Source of the DNA: Alcaligenes faecalis
GTDB taxonomy: Bacteria; Pseudomonadota; Gammaproteobacteria; Burkholderiales; Burkholderiaceae_B
Assembly (NCBI RefSeq): GCF_009497775.1
Contig: NZ_CP031012.1
Location: 2,976,001 to 3,040,000, forward strand
Length of the DNA: 64,000 bases
Reading direction: 5' to 3'
In this document: positions 10,368 to 18,782 of the stretch, in pieces
How the letters are laid out: every line of letters starts with the position of its first letter
Numbering within the stretch: position 1 is the first letter of the stretch
The notes under the pieces: generated by a model
What the model was told of the DNA's origin: nothing
Seen by the model: the letters and a program-made list of their open reading frames with translations, nothing else
Databases searched by the model: none
Program-made: the position numbers and the translations under genes

Positions 10368-10479
10368 GGCTAAATTATCGCATCTTGATGGGGATGGATC
10401 TCAAGTCCGTTCTGGTTGAAAACCAGCTCGTCTTGAGGCGGTTCAACGCGCAATTCATGCGCTTTTTCCTAAACCCTTA

Positions 10480-10501
10480 TATGATAACGATTTTATTCCT
10501 A
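10480..10501 (+). promoter_or_regulatory. Candidate bamE promoter -10 with overlapping weak Fur-box-like site
   Basis: TATGAT (10480-10485) is a good -10, but no convincing -35 lies 16-18 bases upstream. The overlapping 19 bases starting GATAACGATTTT match the palindromic Fur consensus at 12 of 19 positions by hand alignment, only in the left half. This could reflect autoregulation of the divergent fur gene. Confidence 0.3.
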
Positions 10502-10513
10502 CTGGGGCATTTC

Positions 10514-10981
10514 GTGCAGAAGAAGGCCAATTCATTCACTCCTGTCATCCGCGCCATACTCGCAGCCAGCCTGGCTGCCGCCGCCCTGAGCGCCTGCGGA
10601 TCCTCTAAATGGGGCTTCCCATACCGCGCCGACATTCAGCAGGGGAACTGGATCACTGCCGAGCAAGTGGCCCGCCTGCAACCAGGTATGACTCGCGAAC
10701 AGGTCCGCTATCTATTGGGTTCGCCCACCTTGCAGGACATTTTCCACGCCGACCGTTGGGACTACCCTTACCTGAACCAGCCTGGCTACGGCAAGAGCGA
10801 ACAGCGCACCTTTACCGTCTGGTTTGAAGGCGACACCCTGGTTCGCTGGCAAGGCGACGAGCAACCTGACCGCCAGCCCTTCGAGCGCAGCGACACAGGC
10901 AGAAAACACACCCCGCCTCCCGCTGACGCCGACAAAGCCGCCCCCACGCCCAGCGTGAGCGGCAACCAGCCCACGCTTTAA
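10514..10981 (+). CDS. bamE: Outer-membrane assembly lipoprotein BamE
   Basis: This is a small lipoprotein of the BAM complex that inserts beta-barrel proteins into the outer membrane. I choose the GTG at 10514, giving 155 residues, because it yields a compact lipoprotein signal (basic VQKK start, hydrophobic core, lipobox LSAC with Cys28) and GGGG lies seven bases upstream. Earlier ATGs in the same frame would bury the signal 40 residues in. The mature part has the SmpA/OmlA motif '[29 protein letters not shown]'. The C-terminus is a polar Pro/Asp/Lys-rich tail. dapB follows after 25 bases. Confidence 0.92.
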   Translation: MQKKANSFTPVIRAILAASLAAAALSACGSSKWGFPYRADIQQGNWITAEQVARLQPGMTREQVRYLLGSPTLQDIFHADRWDYPYLNQPGYGKSEQRTFTVWFEGDTLVRWQGDEQPDRQPFERSDTGRKHTPPPADADKAAPTPSVSGNQPTL

Positions 10982-11006
10982 GCTTTACGTTAAGGACACC
11001 GGATAC

Positions 11007-11798
11007 ATGCGCATTGCCATTGCTGGCGCAGACGGCCGTATGGGCCGTATGCTGATTGAAGCTGTTTTGAACAGTACCGACCTGACTCTGGCCGTTGCCT
11101 TGGACCATAGCGGCTCCAAAGCAATTGGTCAGGACGCAGGAGCCTTTTTGGGTAAAGACACCGGCATCAAGGTCACGGACGACCTGAACGCCCTGGCCCA
11201 AGCGGATTGCCTGATCGACTTCACTCGTCCTGAAGGCACCATGGCTCATCTGGACGCCTGCATGCAGCACGGCACCCGTCTGGTCATTGGCACCACCGGC
11301 TTTTCCGAAGCAGAGAAACAACAGATTCTGGCGGCTGGCCGCGAGATTGCCATTGTCTTCGCTCCGAACATGAGCGTGGGCGTCAATGCCACCCTGAAGC
11401 TGATCGAAATGGCAGCTGCCCTGCTGAACCAGGGCTACGACGCCGAGGTGTTTGAAGCCCACCACCGCAACAAGGTTGATGCGCCATCGGGCACGGCCCT
11501 GGCCATGGGTGAAGCTATCGCCAAAACCTGGGGCGAGTCCCTGAACGATGTAGCCGACTGGGCCCGTCACGGTCACACCGGCGCCCGTCAGGATGGCCGC
11601 ATTGGGTTCTCCGTTGTCCGTGGTGGCGACATTGTGGGCGACCACACCGTGTTTTTCTGCGGTGAAGGCGAACGCATCGAGATCTCGCACCGCTCCAGCA
11701 GCCGTGCCGGTTATGCCAATGGCAGCCTGCGTGCCGCCCGATTCCTGGGCGATAAAAGCACTGGCCTGTACAACATGCAGGACGTGCTGGGCCTGTAA
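11007..11798 (+). CDS. dapB: 4-hydroxy-tetrahydrodipicolinate reductase
   Basis: This 263-residue NAD(P)H-dependent enzyme acts in the diaminopimelate/lysine pathway in the cytoplasm. The N-terminal Rossmann fold has '[12 protein letters not shown]'. 'GTTGFSE' and 'APNMSVGVN' line the active site. '[16 protein letters not shown]' (around residues 149-164) carries the catalytic His and Lys. Length is normal. Co-directional with bamE (25-base gap) and ended by a strong terminator. Confidence 0.98.
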   Translation: MRIAIAGADGRMGRMLIEAVLNSTDLTLAVALDHSGSKAIGQDAGAFLGKDTGIKVTDDLNALAQADCLIDFTRPEGTMAHLDACMQHGTRLVIGTTGFSEAEKQQILAAGREIAIVFAPNMSVGVNATLKLIEMAAALLNQGYDAEVFEAHHRNKVDAPSGTALAMGEAIAKTWGESLNDVADWARHGHTGARQDGRIGFSVVRGGDIVGDHTVFFCGEGERIEISHRSSSRAGYANGSLRAARFLGDKSTGLYNMQDVLGL

Positions 11799-11823
11799 GT
11801 TCCTGACTTGCAAACGCTCTGAT

Positions 11824-11852
11824 AAAAAGCCGGCTTTCGAGCCGGCTTTTTT
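11824..11852 (+). terminator. Rho-independent terminator after dapB
   Basis: A perfect 12-bp stem (AAAAAGCCGGCT) with a TTCG tetraloop (11836-11839) is followed by T residues. Confidence 0.9.
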
Positions 11853-11964
11853 ATCTGTGTTCATGCCAAATCAACTCTAAAAAAATCCCTTCTACCAAGC
11901 TCCACCGGGCTTGCCGTCCTGAAGCGCCCTCCTGCCAGATCACCTCCCCCCCTGTTTTCCCTGC

Positions 11965-11998
11965 TTGACGCAGAAAAAAATATCACTAATATGTTAGT
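11965..11998 (+). promoter_or_regulatory. Promoter with overlapping palindrome, upstream of the hydroxylase gene
   Basis: TTGACG (11965-11970) and TAATAT (11987-11992) are spaced 16 bases apart. The inverted repeat ACTAA-TATG-TTAGT (11985-11998) covers the -10, which is where a repressor would bind. The 243-base gap between dapB and this gene holds nothing else recognisable besides the terminator. Confidence 0.5.
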
Positions 11999-12041
11999 TG
12001 GATATTTAAAGAATAAACCTTTTCCGCAGGAGACAACTGAC

Positions 12042-12857
12042 ATGATGAGCGAACGCCAACGCAAGTTCCGAGAGGACTACAAATCCAATATCAGCCCCGC
12101 CTACAACGGTATTGTTCACGTTGCTGTGACCTACATCGTGGGGCTGGCAGCGATTTACTACAGCATCACCCAGCTAGGCCCGATAGGTTGGGAGTGGCTG
12201 ATTGTGATCCCCGTTTTTCTGGCGGGTAATTTTGTTGAATGGGCCATGCACCGTTATGTGATGCACCGACGCATCAACATCATTGGCTTGCGGGAAATCT
12301 ACGAGCGCCACACCCGCCAGCATCACCAGTACTTCACCGACAACGAAGCCACCATTGATTCCAGCAAGGAGTTCCGGATTGTGTTTTTCCCCTGGCGCGT
12401 TCTGGCAACGCTGGGCGTAGGCGGCGGGATTCTGGGCTGGCTGGCTGCCACCGTCATCAACCCCAATGCAGGCTATTTTGTATTCATGACCATGGTGGCG
12501 CAGTACCTGGTGTACGAGGCCTTTCACTACTGCTGTCATGTGCATGAGAACAGCTTTGTGCGCAATATGCCCTTCATCAACACCATTCGCCGCCATCATA
12601 CGGCCCACCACAATCAGGGCATCATGATGAAGTACAACATGAACCTGACTTTCCCGATTGCAGACTGGGCCATGGGCACCACGGATCTGCGTCGCGGCCT
12701 GCTTGGCCACCTGTTCAATGGCTATAGCGAAAAGCACGTCAAGGAAGAACTCAAGCCCATTATTCGCCGCTTCCGTTTTGAGGATACTGGCGACACCACG
12801 GACGGCCCGGCCCTGAAACAAGAAGAGGCCCACGCCCTGGAGCGCGGTCTGGCCTAG
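12042..12857 (+). CDS. Membrane fatty-acid-hydroxylase/sterol-desaturase superfamily protein
   Basis: This integral membrane di-iron enzyme has about 271 residues. Hydrophobic segments lie near residues 25-62 and 120-160. The histidine clusters expected for the family are present: HRYVMH (70-75), HTRQHH (90-95), a later HYCCHVH and HHTAHH. These ligate two irons for oxygen-dependent hydroxylation or desaturation of a lipid substrate, which I cannot name. The ATG at 12042 is chosen because AGGAGA (12028-12033) precedes it by eight bases; a second ATG follows directly. It stands alone, with its own promoter and a palindrome over the -10. Confidence 0.85.
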   Translation: MMSERQRKFREDYKSNISPAYNGIVHVAVTYIVGLAAIYYSITQLGPIGWEWLIVIPVFLAGNFVEWAMHRYVMHRRINIIGLREIYERHTRQHHQYFTDNEATIDSSKEFRIVFFPWRVLATLGVGGGILGWLAATVINPNAGYFVFMTMVAQYLVYEAFHYCCHVHENSFVRNMPFINTIRRHHTAHHNQGIMMKYNMNLTFPIADWAMGTTDLRRGLLGHLFNGYSEKHVKEELKPIIRRFRFEDTGDTTDGPALKQEEAHALERGLA

Positions 12858-12875
12858 CCAAGGCCCTTACTGTAT

Positions 12876-13598
12876 TTACAAGCTGGAAATCAGGGTGGTA
12901 CGGGCGAGTTCCTCGATGTAGTCCATCAAAAGGTCCAGGCTTTGACCCGCCTGGTCCATATCGCCCCCGGCAATGGACATGGCCAAGTTGGCATGCAGTC
13001 TGCCCATCTGCGTCAAATCCGGATTTTGCTGATAGTGGCAGAACCAGAAACGGCGGGACAGACCATGTGTCAGACGCATCGCTGCCTCGGCAAACTCATT
13101 GCGAGCCGCCTCGATTTCCAGCTCATTCAAACGTCGATCTGCCCGGATAAAACTGACTTCATCGTTCTGGGTGGCGGCTTCCAGGAAAGCATCATGCAAG
13201 CTCTTGAATTGCTCGCGTTGATCTCGTGTCGCCCGTTTGGCCGCACTACGGCAGATCAGACGTTCGATTTCCCGTCGTGTCTCGATCAGGCGCAATTGCT
13301 TGGGCATGTCCAGCTCCGGAATCAACAGCCCGCGCTGCGGCAAGACCAGCATCAAATGCTCGCGTGCCAGCCGTTGAATGGCCTCCCGAATCGGTGTACG
13401 GCCAATCTCGAACATCTGGCTCAAGGTCAGCTCGGACACAATGCTACCCGGCGGCAACTTCAGGGTAATGATGGCTTCTTCCAAACGCTCGTAAGCAATG
13501 TCCGTGAGCTTGGGCTTGGGTTCCGTCAAGGCCTTGATATCCAAGGCCTCATCCTGAGCCTGCCCTTTTCCCGCTACCTTCCGCTTGCTTGTGACCAT
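12876..13598 (-). CDS. GntR-family (FCD-type) transcriptional regulator
   Basis: This protein of about 240 residues has an N-terminal GntR winged helix ('AYERLEEAIITLKLPPGSIVSELTLSQMFEIGRTPIREAIQRLA', around residues 33-77). An all-helical FCD effector domain ends 'DQAGQSLDLLMDYIEELAR'. The ATG at 13598 is preceded by AGGG at good spacing; the frame extends upstream without support. It is divergent from the hydrolase/dehydrogenase/transporter cluster and probably controls it. The palindrome at 15745-15759 in front of the transporter is a candidate site. Confidence 0.88.
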   Translation of the reverse strand: MVTSKRKVAGKGQAQDEALDIKALTEPKPKLTDIAYERLEEAIITLKLPPGSIVSELTLSQMFEIGRTPIREAIQRLAREHLMLVLPQRGLLIPELDMPKQLRLIETRREIERLICRSAAKRATRDQREQFKSLHDAFLEAATQNDEVSFIRADRRLNELEIEAARNEFAEAAMRLTHGLSRRFWFCHYQQNPDLTQMGRLHANLAMSIAGGDMDQAGQSLDLLMDYIEELARTTLISSL

Positions 13599-13734
13599 GC
13601 TAACCCTGCCTTTAAAACGCAGCGTTTGCTGCTGACACCCCAACTCTGACGCCTGCCCTGGCCTTGCAAGTACACGGCCGGAGCTGGGCAACAGCCTCAT
13701 ATCTTAGTTGTATTTATCTACTCCAGGAAGCCAC

Positions 13735-14460
13735 ATGAGCATTGCCTGCGATTCAAAACAAGCCGCCATCATTGCCGTGCATGGGATTCAGGGCACCCAT
13801 CGCAGCTGGTTACCAGTAGCCCAAGCCAGCTCGGATTTGATGTCCTGGCACACCCCGGACTTGCGAGGCCGAGGCGAGGCATTTCGTGGCTCCAGCCAGG
13901 AAGATTACGGGCTGGACGGCTTTATGCACGATCTGCGCGCCAGCATTCGAGCCCTGCCCGAACACACGCCTTATGTCCTGGCAGGCTGGAGCCTGGGCGT
14001 CTCTGTGGTACTGCAAACCTGTCTGACGCTGCTGGACGAACAGGCCCCACTGCCGCAAGCGCTGGTGTTGTTATCGGGCACAGCCAGCCTGAATCAGACC
14101 CAATGGTTCAAGGCCCAGGACACACCTGCCTTGCTGCAAGAAATTGCAGAGCGGGAGCAACGCCTGGGCCTGCTTGAAGCCGCCGGTCATCAGGACGTGG
14201 CCTGGACCTGGCTGGCGAATCGGCATCACGACCTGTACGCGCAGCTACCCCGTATTTCCATCCCCTCTTTGATCATCCATGGCGAGCAGGATCAGGACTG
14301 CCCCATTGAGCACGCCCGCCTGTTGGCGCAAGCCCTGCCGCAAGCCACTTTGCACAGCCTGCCTGATGCGGGCCACAGCATTCTGGGCTCGCACACAGAG
14401 CTGATCGCCTCCCTGATAGAACCCTTCTGCTCCCTACACACTGCAAGGACTTCCGTATGA
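13735..14460 (+). CDS. Alpha/beta-hydrolase fold enzyme
   Basis: This 241-residue single-domain hydrolase has the oxyanion-loop HG (16-17) and the nucleophile elbow GWSLG (Ser86). A candidate acid lies in 'HGEQDQDCP' (Asp186 or Asp188) and the catalytic His in DAGHSI (His214). No signal peptide is seen, so it is cytoplasmic. AGGAAG precedes the ATG at 13735. Its stop codon overlaps the start of the next gene (ATGA), which indicates translational coupling with the iron alcohol dehydrogenase. The substrate is unknown; an ester or C-C hydrolase in a catabolic route is plausible. Confidence 0.85.
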   Translation: MSIACDSKQAAIIAVHGIQGTHRSWLPVAQASSDLMSWHTPDLRGRGEAFRGSSQEDYGLDGFMHDLRASIRALPEHTPYVLAGWSLGVSVVLQTCLTLLDEQAPLPQALVLLSGTASLNQTQWFKAQDTPALLQEIAEREQRLGLLEAAGHQDVAWTWLANRHHDLYAQLPRISIPSLIIHGEQDQDCPIEHARLLAQALPQATLHSLPDAGHSILGSHTELIASLIEPFCSLHTARTSV

Positions 14461-15704
14461 ACAAGCATGTTTTCTTTTGCCCACCACCCCGCACCTTGAT
14501 GGGGCGCGGCTGCCGCCATGAACTGCCTGCCCTGATTGCGCATTTGGGCTGGCGTCGCGGCTTATTGATTACCGACCGTTTTTTCACCATTCAAACCACT
14601 TGGGTTCAGGACCACATCGAAGCCTGTAGAGAACTGGGTATTGAGGTCGTTGTTTTTGATGGTGGCGAACCAGATCCTTCCACCATCTTGTGCGATCAGG
14701 CCACGCTGCAAATACGTGCTCATTTAGCCGATCACCCTATTGATTACGTCTTGGCTTTAGGTGGTGGCAGCAATATAGATCTGGCCAAAGCACTGTGTCT
14801 GACCGTCCCCACCGGGGAGTCCATACGCGCGTACAGCGGCACCTGGCCAGCACACACCAAACCTCTGCCTCTGATCGCCTTGCCCACCACTTCAGGCACA
14901 GGATCAGAAGCAACACCGGGGGCCATTCTGGTCGACCCCGACAATGCCACCAAGATCGCCGTCATGGGCAATGCGCTGCGCCCCGCCATTGCGGTCATCG
15001 ATCCGGAACTCAGCGATAGCTGCCCACCACGCGTTACTGCCGACGCCGGCATCGATGCCCTGACCCACGCAATTGAATCCTTTGTGACTCAGGAGGCCAG
15101 CCTGTTTGACCGTGGTGGCAGCCCGGACCCTGGCTATAGCGGCCGATCCAGCCTGACCATGATGTTTGCACGCGAATCCATACGCCTGTGCGGCCAGTAC
15201 ATGCTGCGAGCCTATCGCGACGGCACGGACACCGAAGCCCGTGATGGCATGGCCAGTGCCAGCTACTATGCCGCCCTGTCCTACGGCACGGCAGGCCTGA
15301 ATGCAGTGCACGGCATTGCCTACGCACTGGCAGGTTTGACGCATCAATCCCACGGCACCACCAATGCCGTACTGCTGCCCTACGTTCTGGACGAACTGCG
15401 CGAAACCCGTGCCACCGATCTGCTGGAAGTCGCCCAACTACTGGGCATGCCCACCGACAAACCAGAGGACACCTTGCTGGCGCTGCCCGCCTATGTGCGT
15501 TCGCTGGTGGAGCTGCTGGACATCCCCTCTGACCTGAGCCAATGCGGCGTACAGGAACATCAGCTGGAACGCCTGTTGAGCGATGCCCTGCAAGTGACCC
15601 GTCTTGCCAAAGCCTTCCCGGTTGCTGACTGCGCCAGCGCCTATCAACGCATTATTCAACACGCTTTTGAAGGCACGTTGGCCGGAGCACTCACCCACAA
15701 TTAA
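14457..15704 (+). CDS. Iron-containing (type III) alcohol dehydrogenase family protein
   Basis: This 415-residue protein has the NAD-binding GGGSNID (102-108) and 'LPTTSGTGSEATP'. The four metal ligands expected from the FucO pattern are Asp200, His204, His285 and His299. The segment between about residues 210 and 236 (DRGGSPDPGYSGRSSLTMM) is longer than in ordinary members and recalls the insertion of hydroxyacid-oxoacid transhydrogenases. It could therefore reduce or oxidise a keto/hydroxy acid such as maleylacetate or 4-hydroxybutyrate; I cannot decide. It overlaps the hydrolase by four bases and precedes an MFS transporter by 155 bases. Confidence 0.85.
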   Translation: MNKHVFFCPPPRTLMGRGCRHELPALIAHLGWRRGLLITDRFFTIQTTWVQDHIEACRELGIEVVVFDGGEPDPSTILCDQATLQIRAHLADHPIDYVLALGGGSNIDLAKALCLTVPTGESIRAYSGTWPAHTKPLPLIALPTTSGTGSEATPGAILVDPDNATKIAVMGNALRPAIAVIDPELSDSCPPRVTADAGIDALTHAIESFVTQEASLFDRGGSPDPGYSGRSSLTMMFARESIRLCGQYMLRAYRDGTDTEARDGMASASYYAALSYGTAGLNAVHGIAYALAGLTHQSHGTTNAVLLPYVLDELRETRATDLLEVAQLLGMPTDKPEDTLLALPAYVRSLVELLDIPSDLSQCGVQEHQLERLLSDALQVTRLAKAFPVADCASAYQRIIQHAFEGTLAGALTHN

Positions 15705-15744
15705 TTAGCCAGCTAAGTACATACCATTATTTAATCTTAAAATA

Positions 15745-15759
15745 GATACTACTAGTATC
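15745..15759. promoter_or_regulatory. Perfect palindrome, candidate GntR operator
   Basis: GATACTA-C-TAGTATC has 7-bp arms and sits in an AT-rich stretch about 100 bases before the MFS gene. No matching copy was found in the 13599-13734 divergent region, so assignment to the GntR regulator is only a suggestion. Confidence 0.4.
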
Positions 15760-15859
15760 CATGTAATATATCAGTAGAAGAAAAAAGGCCTGCCTTGGCC
15801 TGACGGCAGGTCACCTACACATAAAACCCGCCACAAGAGCGGACCTACAGGAGACACCT

Positions 15860-17221
15860 ATGACAGCCGTATCCCCCAATGTGGCCAATCGCCTGGAGCG
15901 ATTACCCATGACACGCTATCAACGCATGCTGTTCGGTATTATCGCGACCGCCTGGTTCTTTGATTCCATGGACCTGGGCATCATGACTTTTGTTTTAGGT
16001 TCCATCAAAGCAGAAATGGGGCTCAGCACCGCGCAGGCGGGGATGCTGGCCAGCTCCAGCTTTTTAGGCATGTTTTTGGGGGCTGCCATTGCGGGCATGC
16101 TGGCAGACAAGTACGGGCGCAAACCCGTCTTTCAATGGAGCATGATTTTCTGGGGCGTAGGCAGCCTGGCCTGTGGCCTGTCCCAAAACGTCGAGCAGTT
16201 GATGGCGTTTCGGGTGCTGCTGGGGTTTGGCATGGGGATGGAGTTTCCCATTGGCCTGGCCATGGTCTCGGAGATTGTGCCTGCTAAAAGTCGCGGTCGA
16301 TATATTGCGATTCTGGAAGGCTTCTGGCCGCTGGGCTTTATCAGCGCCGGGATTCTGACTTACCTGAGCCTGGACTATATAGGCTGGCGCGGGATCTTCA
16401 TTGCCCTGTCTATCCCTGCCCTGTTTGTGTTTGTGATTCGCCGCTGGGTTCCTGAATCCCCACGCTGGCTGGAAGAGGCAGGCCATAACGACCGCGCCGA
16501 ACAAGTCACAACGGCCTTTGAACATAAAGTCATTCAGGCCAATGGCGGCCAGGCTCTGCCCTCCCCCCTGCCTCCCACTCCCTGTGAGAAGCTGAAGCGT
16601 GGTGCGCTGTTTGCCCAGCTCTGGCAAGGCCAATACGCCCGTCGCACCCTGATGCTGTGGATGCTGTGGTTCTTCTCCTTGCTGGGCTACTACGGCCTGA
16701 CCACCTGGCTGGGCGCGTTGCTGCAACAAGCCGGGTATGAAGTCACCAAGTCCGTTACCTACACCATTTATATTTCCCTGGCCGGTATTCCAGGCTTCAT
16801 CTTCTCGGCCTGGTTGCTGGAGAAATGGGGTCGCAAGGCAACCATGGTCTTGATGCTGTTCGGTAGCGCAGGCTGCGCCTTTATCTATGGCCACGTCGCC
16901 ACCAGTCAGGCACCTGTTGCGCAACTGATTGGTGCTGGTTTGTGCATGCAATTCTTCATGTTTGGCATGTGGTCGGTTTTGTATGCCTACACCCCCGAGC
17001 TGTACCCCACACGCACACGCAGCACAGGCGCTGGTTTTGCATCCTCTATTGGCCGACTGGGTTCCTTGTTCGGACCGTTGCTGGTGGGCTTTATCCTGCC
17101 CTGGACCGGCCATGCAGGTGTCTTCACCCTGGGCGCTATTTCCTTCTCGATTGCGGCTTTGGTGGTGATCGCACTGGGCGTGGAAACCAAGGGGCGTTCG
17201 CTGGAGGAAGTTTCGGCTTAA
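15860..17221 (+). CDS. MFS transporter, aromatic-acid:H+ symporter/sugar-porter type
   Basis: This 453-residue inner-membrane carrier has 12 predicted transmembrane segments. Helix 1 holds an acidic motif 'AWFFDSMDLGIMTFVLG'. The loop 2-3 signature is 'GMLADKYGRKPVFQ', and a cytoplasmic loop lies near residues 210-255. This pattern is typical of proton-coupled uptake of organic acids (PcaK/MhpT/NiaP-like). CAGGAGAC precedes the ATG. It follows the hydrolase and Fe-dehydrogenase on the same strand and probably imports the substrate they degrade. Confidence 0.85.
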   Translation: MTAVSPNVANRLERLPMTRYQRMLFGIIATAWFFDSMDLGIMTFVLGSIKAEMGLSTAQAGMLASSSFLGMFLGAAIAGMLADKYGRKPVFQWSMIFWGVGSLACGLSQNVEQLMAFRVLLGFGMGMEFPIGLAMVSEIVPAKSRGRYIAILEGFWPLGFISAGILTYLSLDYIGWRGIFIALSIPALFVFVIRRWVPESPRWLEEAGHNDRAEQVTTAFEHKVIQANGGQALPSPLPPTPCEKLKRGALFAQLWQGQYARRTLMLWMLWFFSLLGYYGLTTWLGALLQQAGYEVTKSVTYTIYISLAGIPGFIFSAWLLEKWGRKATMVLMLFGSAGCAFIYGHVATSQAPVAQLIGAGLCMQFFMFGMWSVLYAYTPELYPTRTRSTGAGFASSIGRLGSLFGPLLVGFILPWTGHAGVFTLGAISFSIAALVVIALGVETKGRSLEEVSA

Positions 17222-17263
17222 ACAGCTGATTCAATTGAAGATTAATTGACTTAAGGCTCAATA

Positions 17264-17302
17264 GAAAACCCGTGTCAGCCTATGCAGGTGACACGGGTTT
17301 TC
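17264..17302. terminator. Hairpin terminator between convergent genes
   Basis: A perfect 14-bp stem (17264-17277 with 17289-17302, core AAAACCCGTGTCA) with an 11-base loop has A- and T-rich arms. It can serve both the MFS gene and dctA. Confidence 0.8.
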
Positions 17303-17321
17303 AGCTCATGAACGGCTCGGC

Positions 17322-18611
17322 TTAATTGCCATCACTGTCCTGGCTCAGATCAACGTGAACACGCCCATCCAAAACAGCATGAGCCCGCTCTCGGTCCACG
17401 TCACCTTCCCAGGCGCCCACCACCACGGTTCCTACGCAATTACCAATCAAGTTGGTCAAGGCCCGCGCCATGCCCATGAACCAGTCAACGGACAAAACCA
17501 GCACCAGGCCAATGGCCGGGATAGCAGGAACCGCACTCAAGGTCGCTGCCAGAATCACAATGGCAGACCCCGGTACACCGTGCGCCCCTTTGGAGGTCAA
17601 CATGGAAATGGCCAAAATGGTCATCAAATCGATAAAGGACAAGGGGGTATTGGTTGCCTGTGCAATAAACACGGCGGCCAAGGTCAGGTAAATCGAAAAT
17701 CCATCCAGGTTGAAGGAGTAACCCGTCGGCACCACCAAGCCTACGGTGGATTGCTTGATGCCCATGCGTTCCAGCTTGCGCATCACTTGAGGCAAAACCG
17801 CATCAGACGACGCGGTTCCCAACACAACCAGCAGTTCCTCTCGCAAATACTTCAACAGTTTGATAATGCTGAAACCAGTCATGCGCAAGATCAGACCCAG
17901 CACGCCCAGCACAAAAATGGCGCAAGTCACATAGAACAACACCACCAGCAGGCCCAACTTGCCCAAGGTACCCAGTCCGTACTGACCTACCGTAAAGGCC
18001 ACCGCCCCCAACACACCCAAGGGTGCCAAACGGACGATAAAACCAATAATCTTGAAAAACACATGGGACAGTGTTTCCACCGCCGATGCTACGGGACGGC
18101 CGCGCTCACCCAGCAAGGCCACGGCCAAACCAAACAAGATCGCAATCAGCAGCACTTGCAAAATATCGCCCGAAGCGAAGGCATCCACAAACGTAGTCGG
18201 GATAATCTTCATCAAGAAACCGACCGTATCCGTACTTTGCTCAACCCGCGAGGTATACGCCGCCATGGCGCTGGCATCCAGCGTGCTGGGATCCACATTC
18301 ATCCCATGACCAGGAGTAAAGAAATAGCCCAGCAAAATCCCCAAAGCCAAAGCAAAAGTAGTGACCACCTCGAAGTAAATCAGGGCCTTCACTCCAACAC
18401 GCCCCACTTTCTTCAAATCGCTGCTGCCACAAATTCCGTGTACCACGACACAAAACACCAAGGGCGCCACGATCATCTTGATCAGCTTGATAAAACCATC
18501 ACCAAAGGGCTTGAGAGAAGCGGCAAACTCCGGCCAGATCACCCCTACCAAGACTCCCAATATCAAGGCCACAATGACCTGCCCAAACAAGGTTCTGTAT
18601 AAAAAATGCAT
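17322..18611 (-). CDS. dctA: C4-dicarboxylate:cation symporter (DctA family)
   Basis: This 429-residue inner-membrane symporter is of the DAACS family. Hydrophobic segments start at 'LFGQVIVALILGVLVGVIWPEF'. The transport core contains 'GTASSDAVLPQVMRKLE', 'PTGYSFNLDGFSIYLTLAAVFIAQA' and 'TSKGAHGVPGSAIVILAATL', which are diagnostic for DctA-like carriers of succinate, fumarate and malate. AGGAGA lies upstream of the ATG. The divergent GntR-type gene at 18783 is the likely regulator. A broader dicarboxylate or glutamate specificity cannot be excluded. Confidence 0.9.
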   Translation of the reverse strand: MHFLYRTLFGQVIVALILGVLVGVIWPEFAASLKPFGDGFIKLIKMIVAPLVFCVVVHGICGSSDLKKVGRVGVKALIYFEVVTTFALALGILLGYFFTPGHGMNVDPSTLDASAMAAYTSRVEQSTDTVGFLMKIIPTTFVDAFASGDILQVLLIAILFGLAVALLGERGRPVASAVETLSHVFFKIIGFIVRLAPLGVLGAVAFTVGQYGLGTLGKLGLLVVLFYVTCAIFVLGVLGLILRMTGFSIIKLLKYLREELLVVLGTASSDAVLPQVMRKLERMGIKQSTVGLVVPTGYSFNLDGFSIYLTLAAVFIAQATNTPLSFIDLMTILAISMLTSKGAHGVPGSAIVILAATLSAVPAIPAIGLVLVLSVDWFMGMARALTNLIGNCVGTVVVGAWEGDVDRERAHAVLDGRVHVDLSQDSDGN

Positions 18612-18678
18612 GTTTGTCTCCTGTGGTTTTGTAAGAGCTACCGTTTTCTACCGCCAATACCTGAAACTAAAATTTCAT

Positions 18679-18734
18679 CTGACATGTCAGCATATATCCA
18701 ATATGAAATACCGAATATAATTAAAATCGAATAT
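18679..18734. promoter_or_regulatory. Cluster of palindromes and direct repeats between dctA and the regulator
   Basis: In the 171-base divergent region a perfect 12-bp palindrome CTGACATGTCAG (18679-18690) abuts CATAT-ATCCA-ATATG (18691-18705). Two direct CGAATAT repeats follow (18712-18718, 18728-18734), one and a half turns apart. These are candidate operators for the adjacent GntR-type protein and cover likely promoters for both genes. Confidence 0.5.
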
Positions 18735-18782
18735 GCACAAGCAGTCGTAAAAACCCCTACAAGTACAAACCGGAGACGCTAA

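Noticed and set aside
11985..11998. ACTAATATGTTAGT as a CIRCE-like or Fur site
   Set aside because: It lacks the 9-base CIRCE half-sites and the GATAAT core of Fur; kept only as an unnamed dyad.
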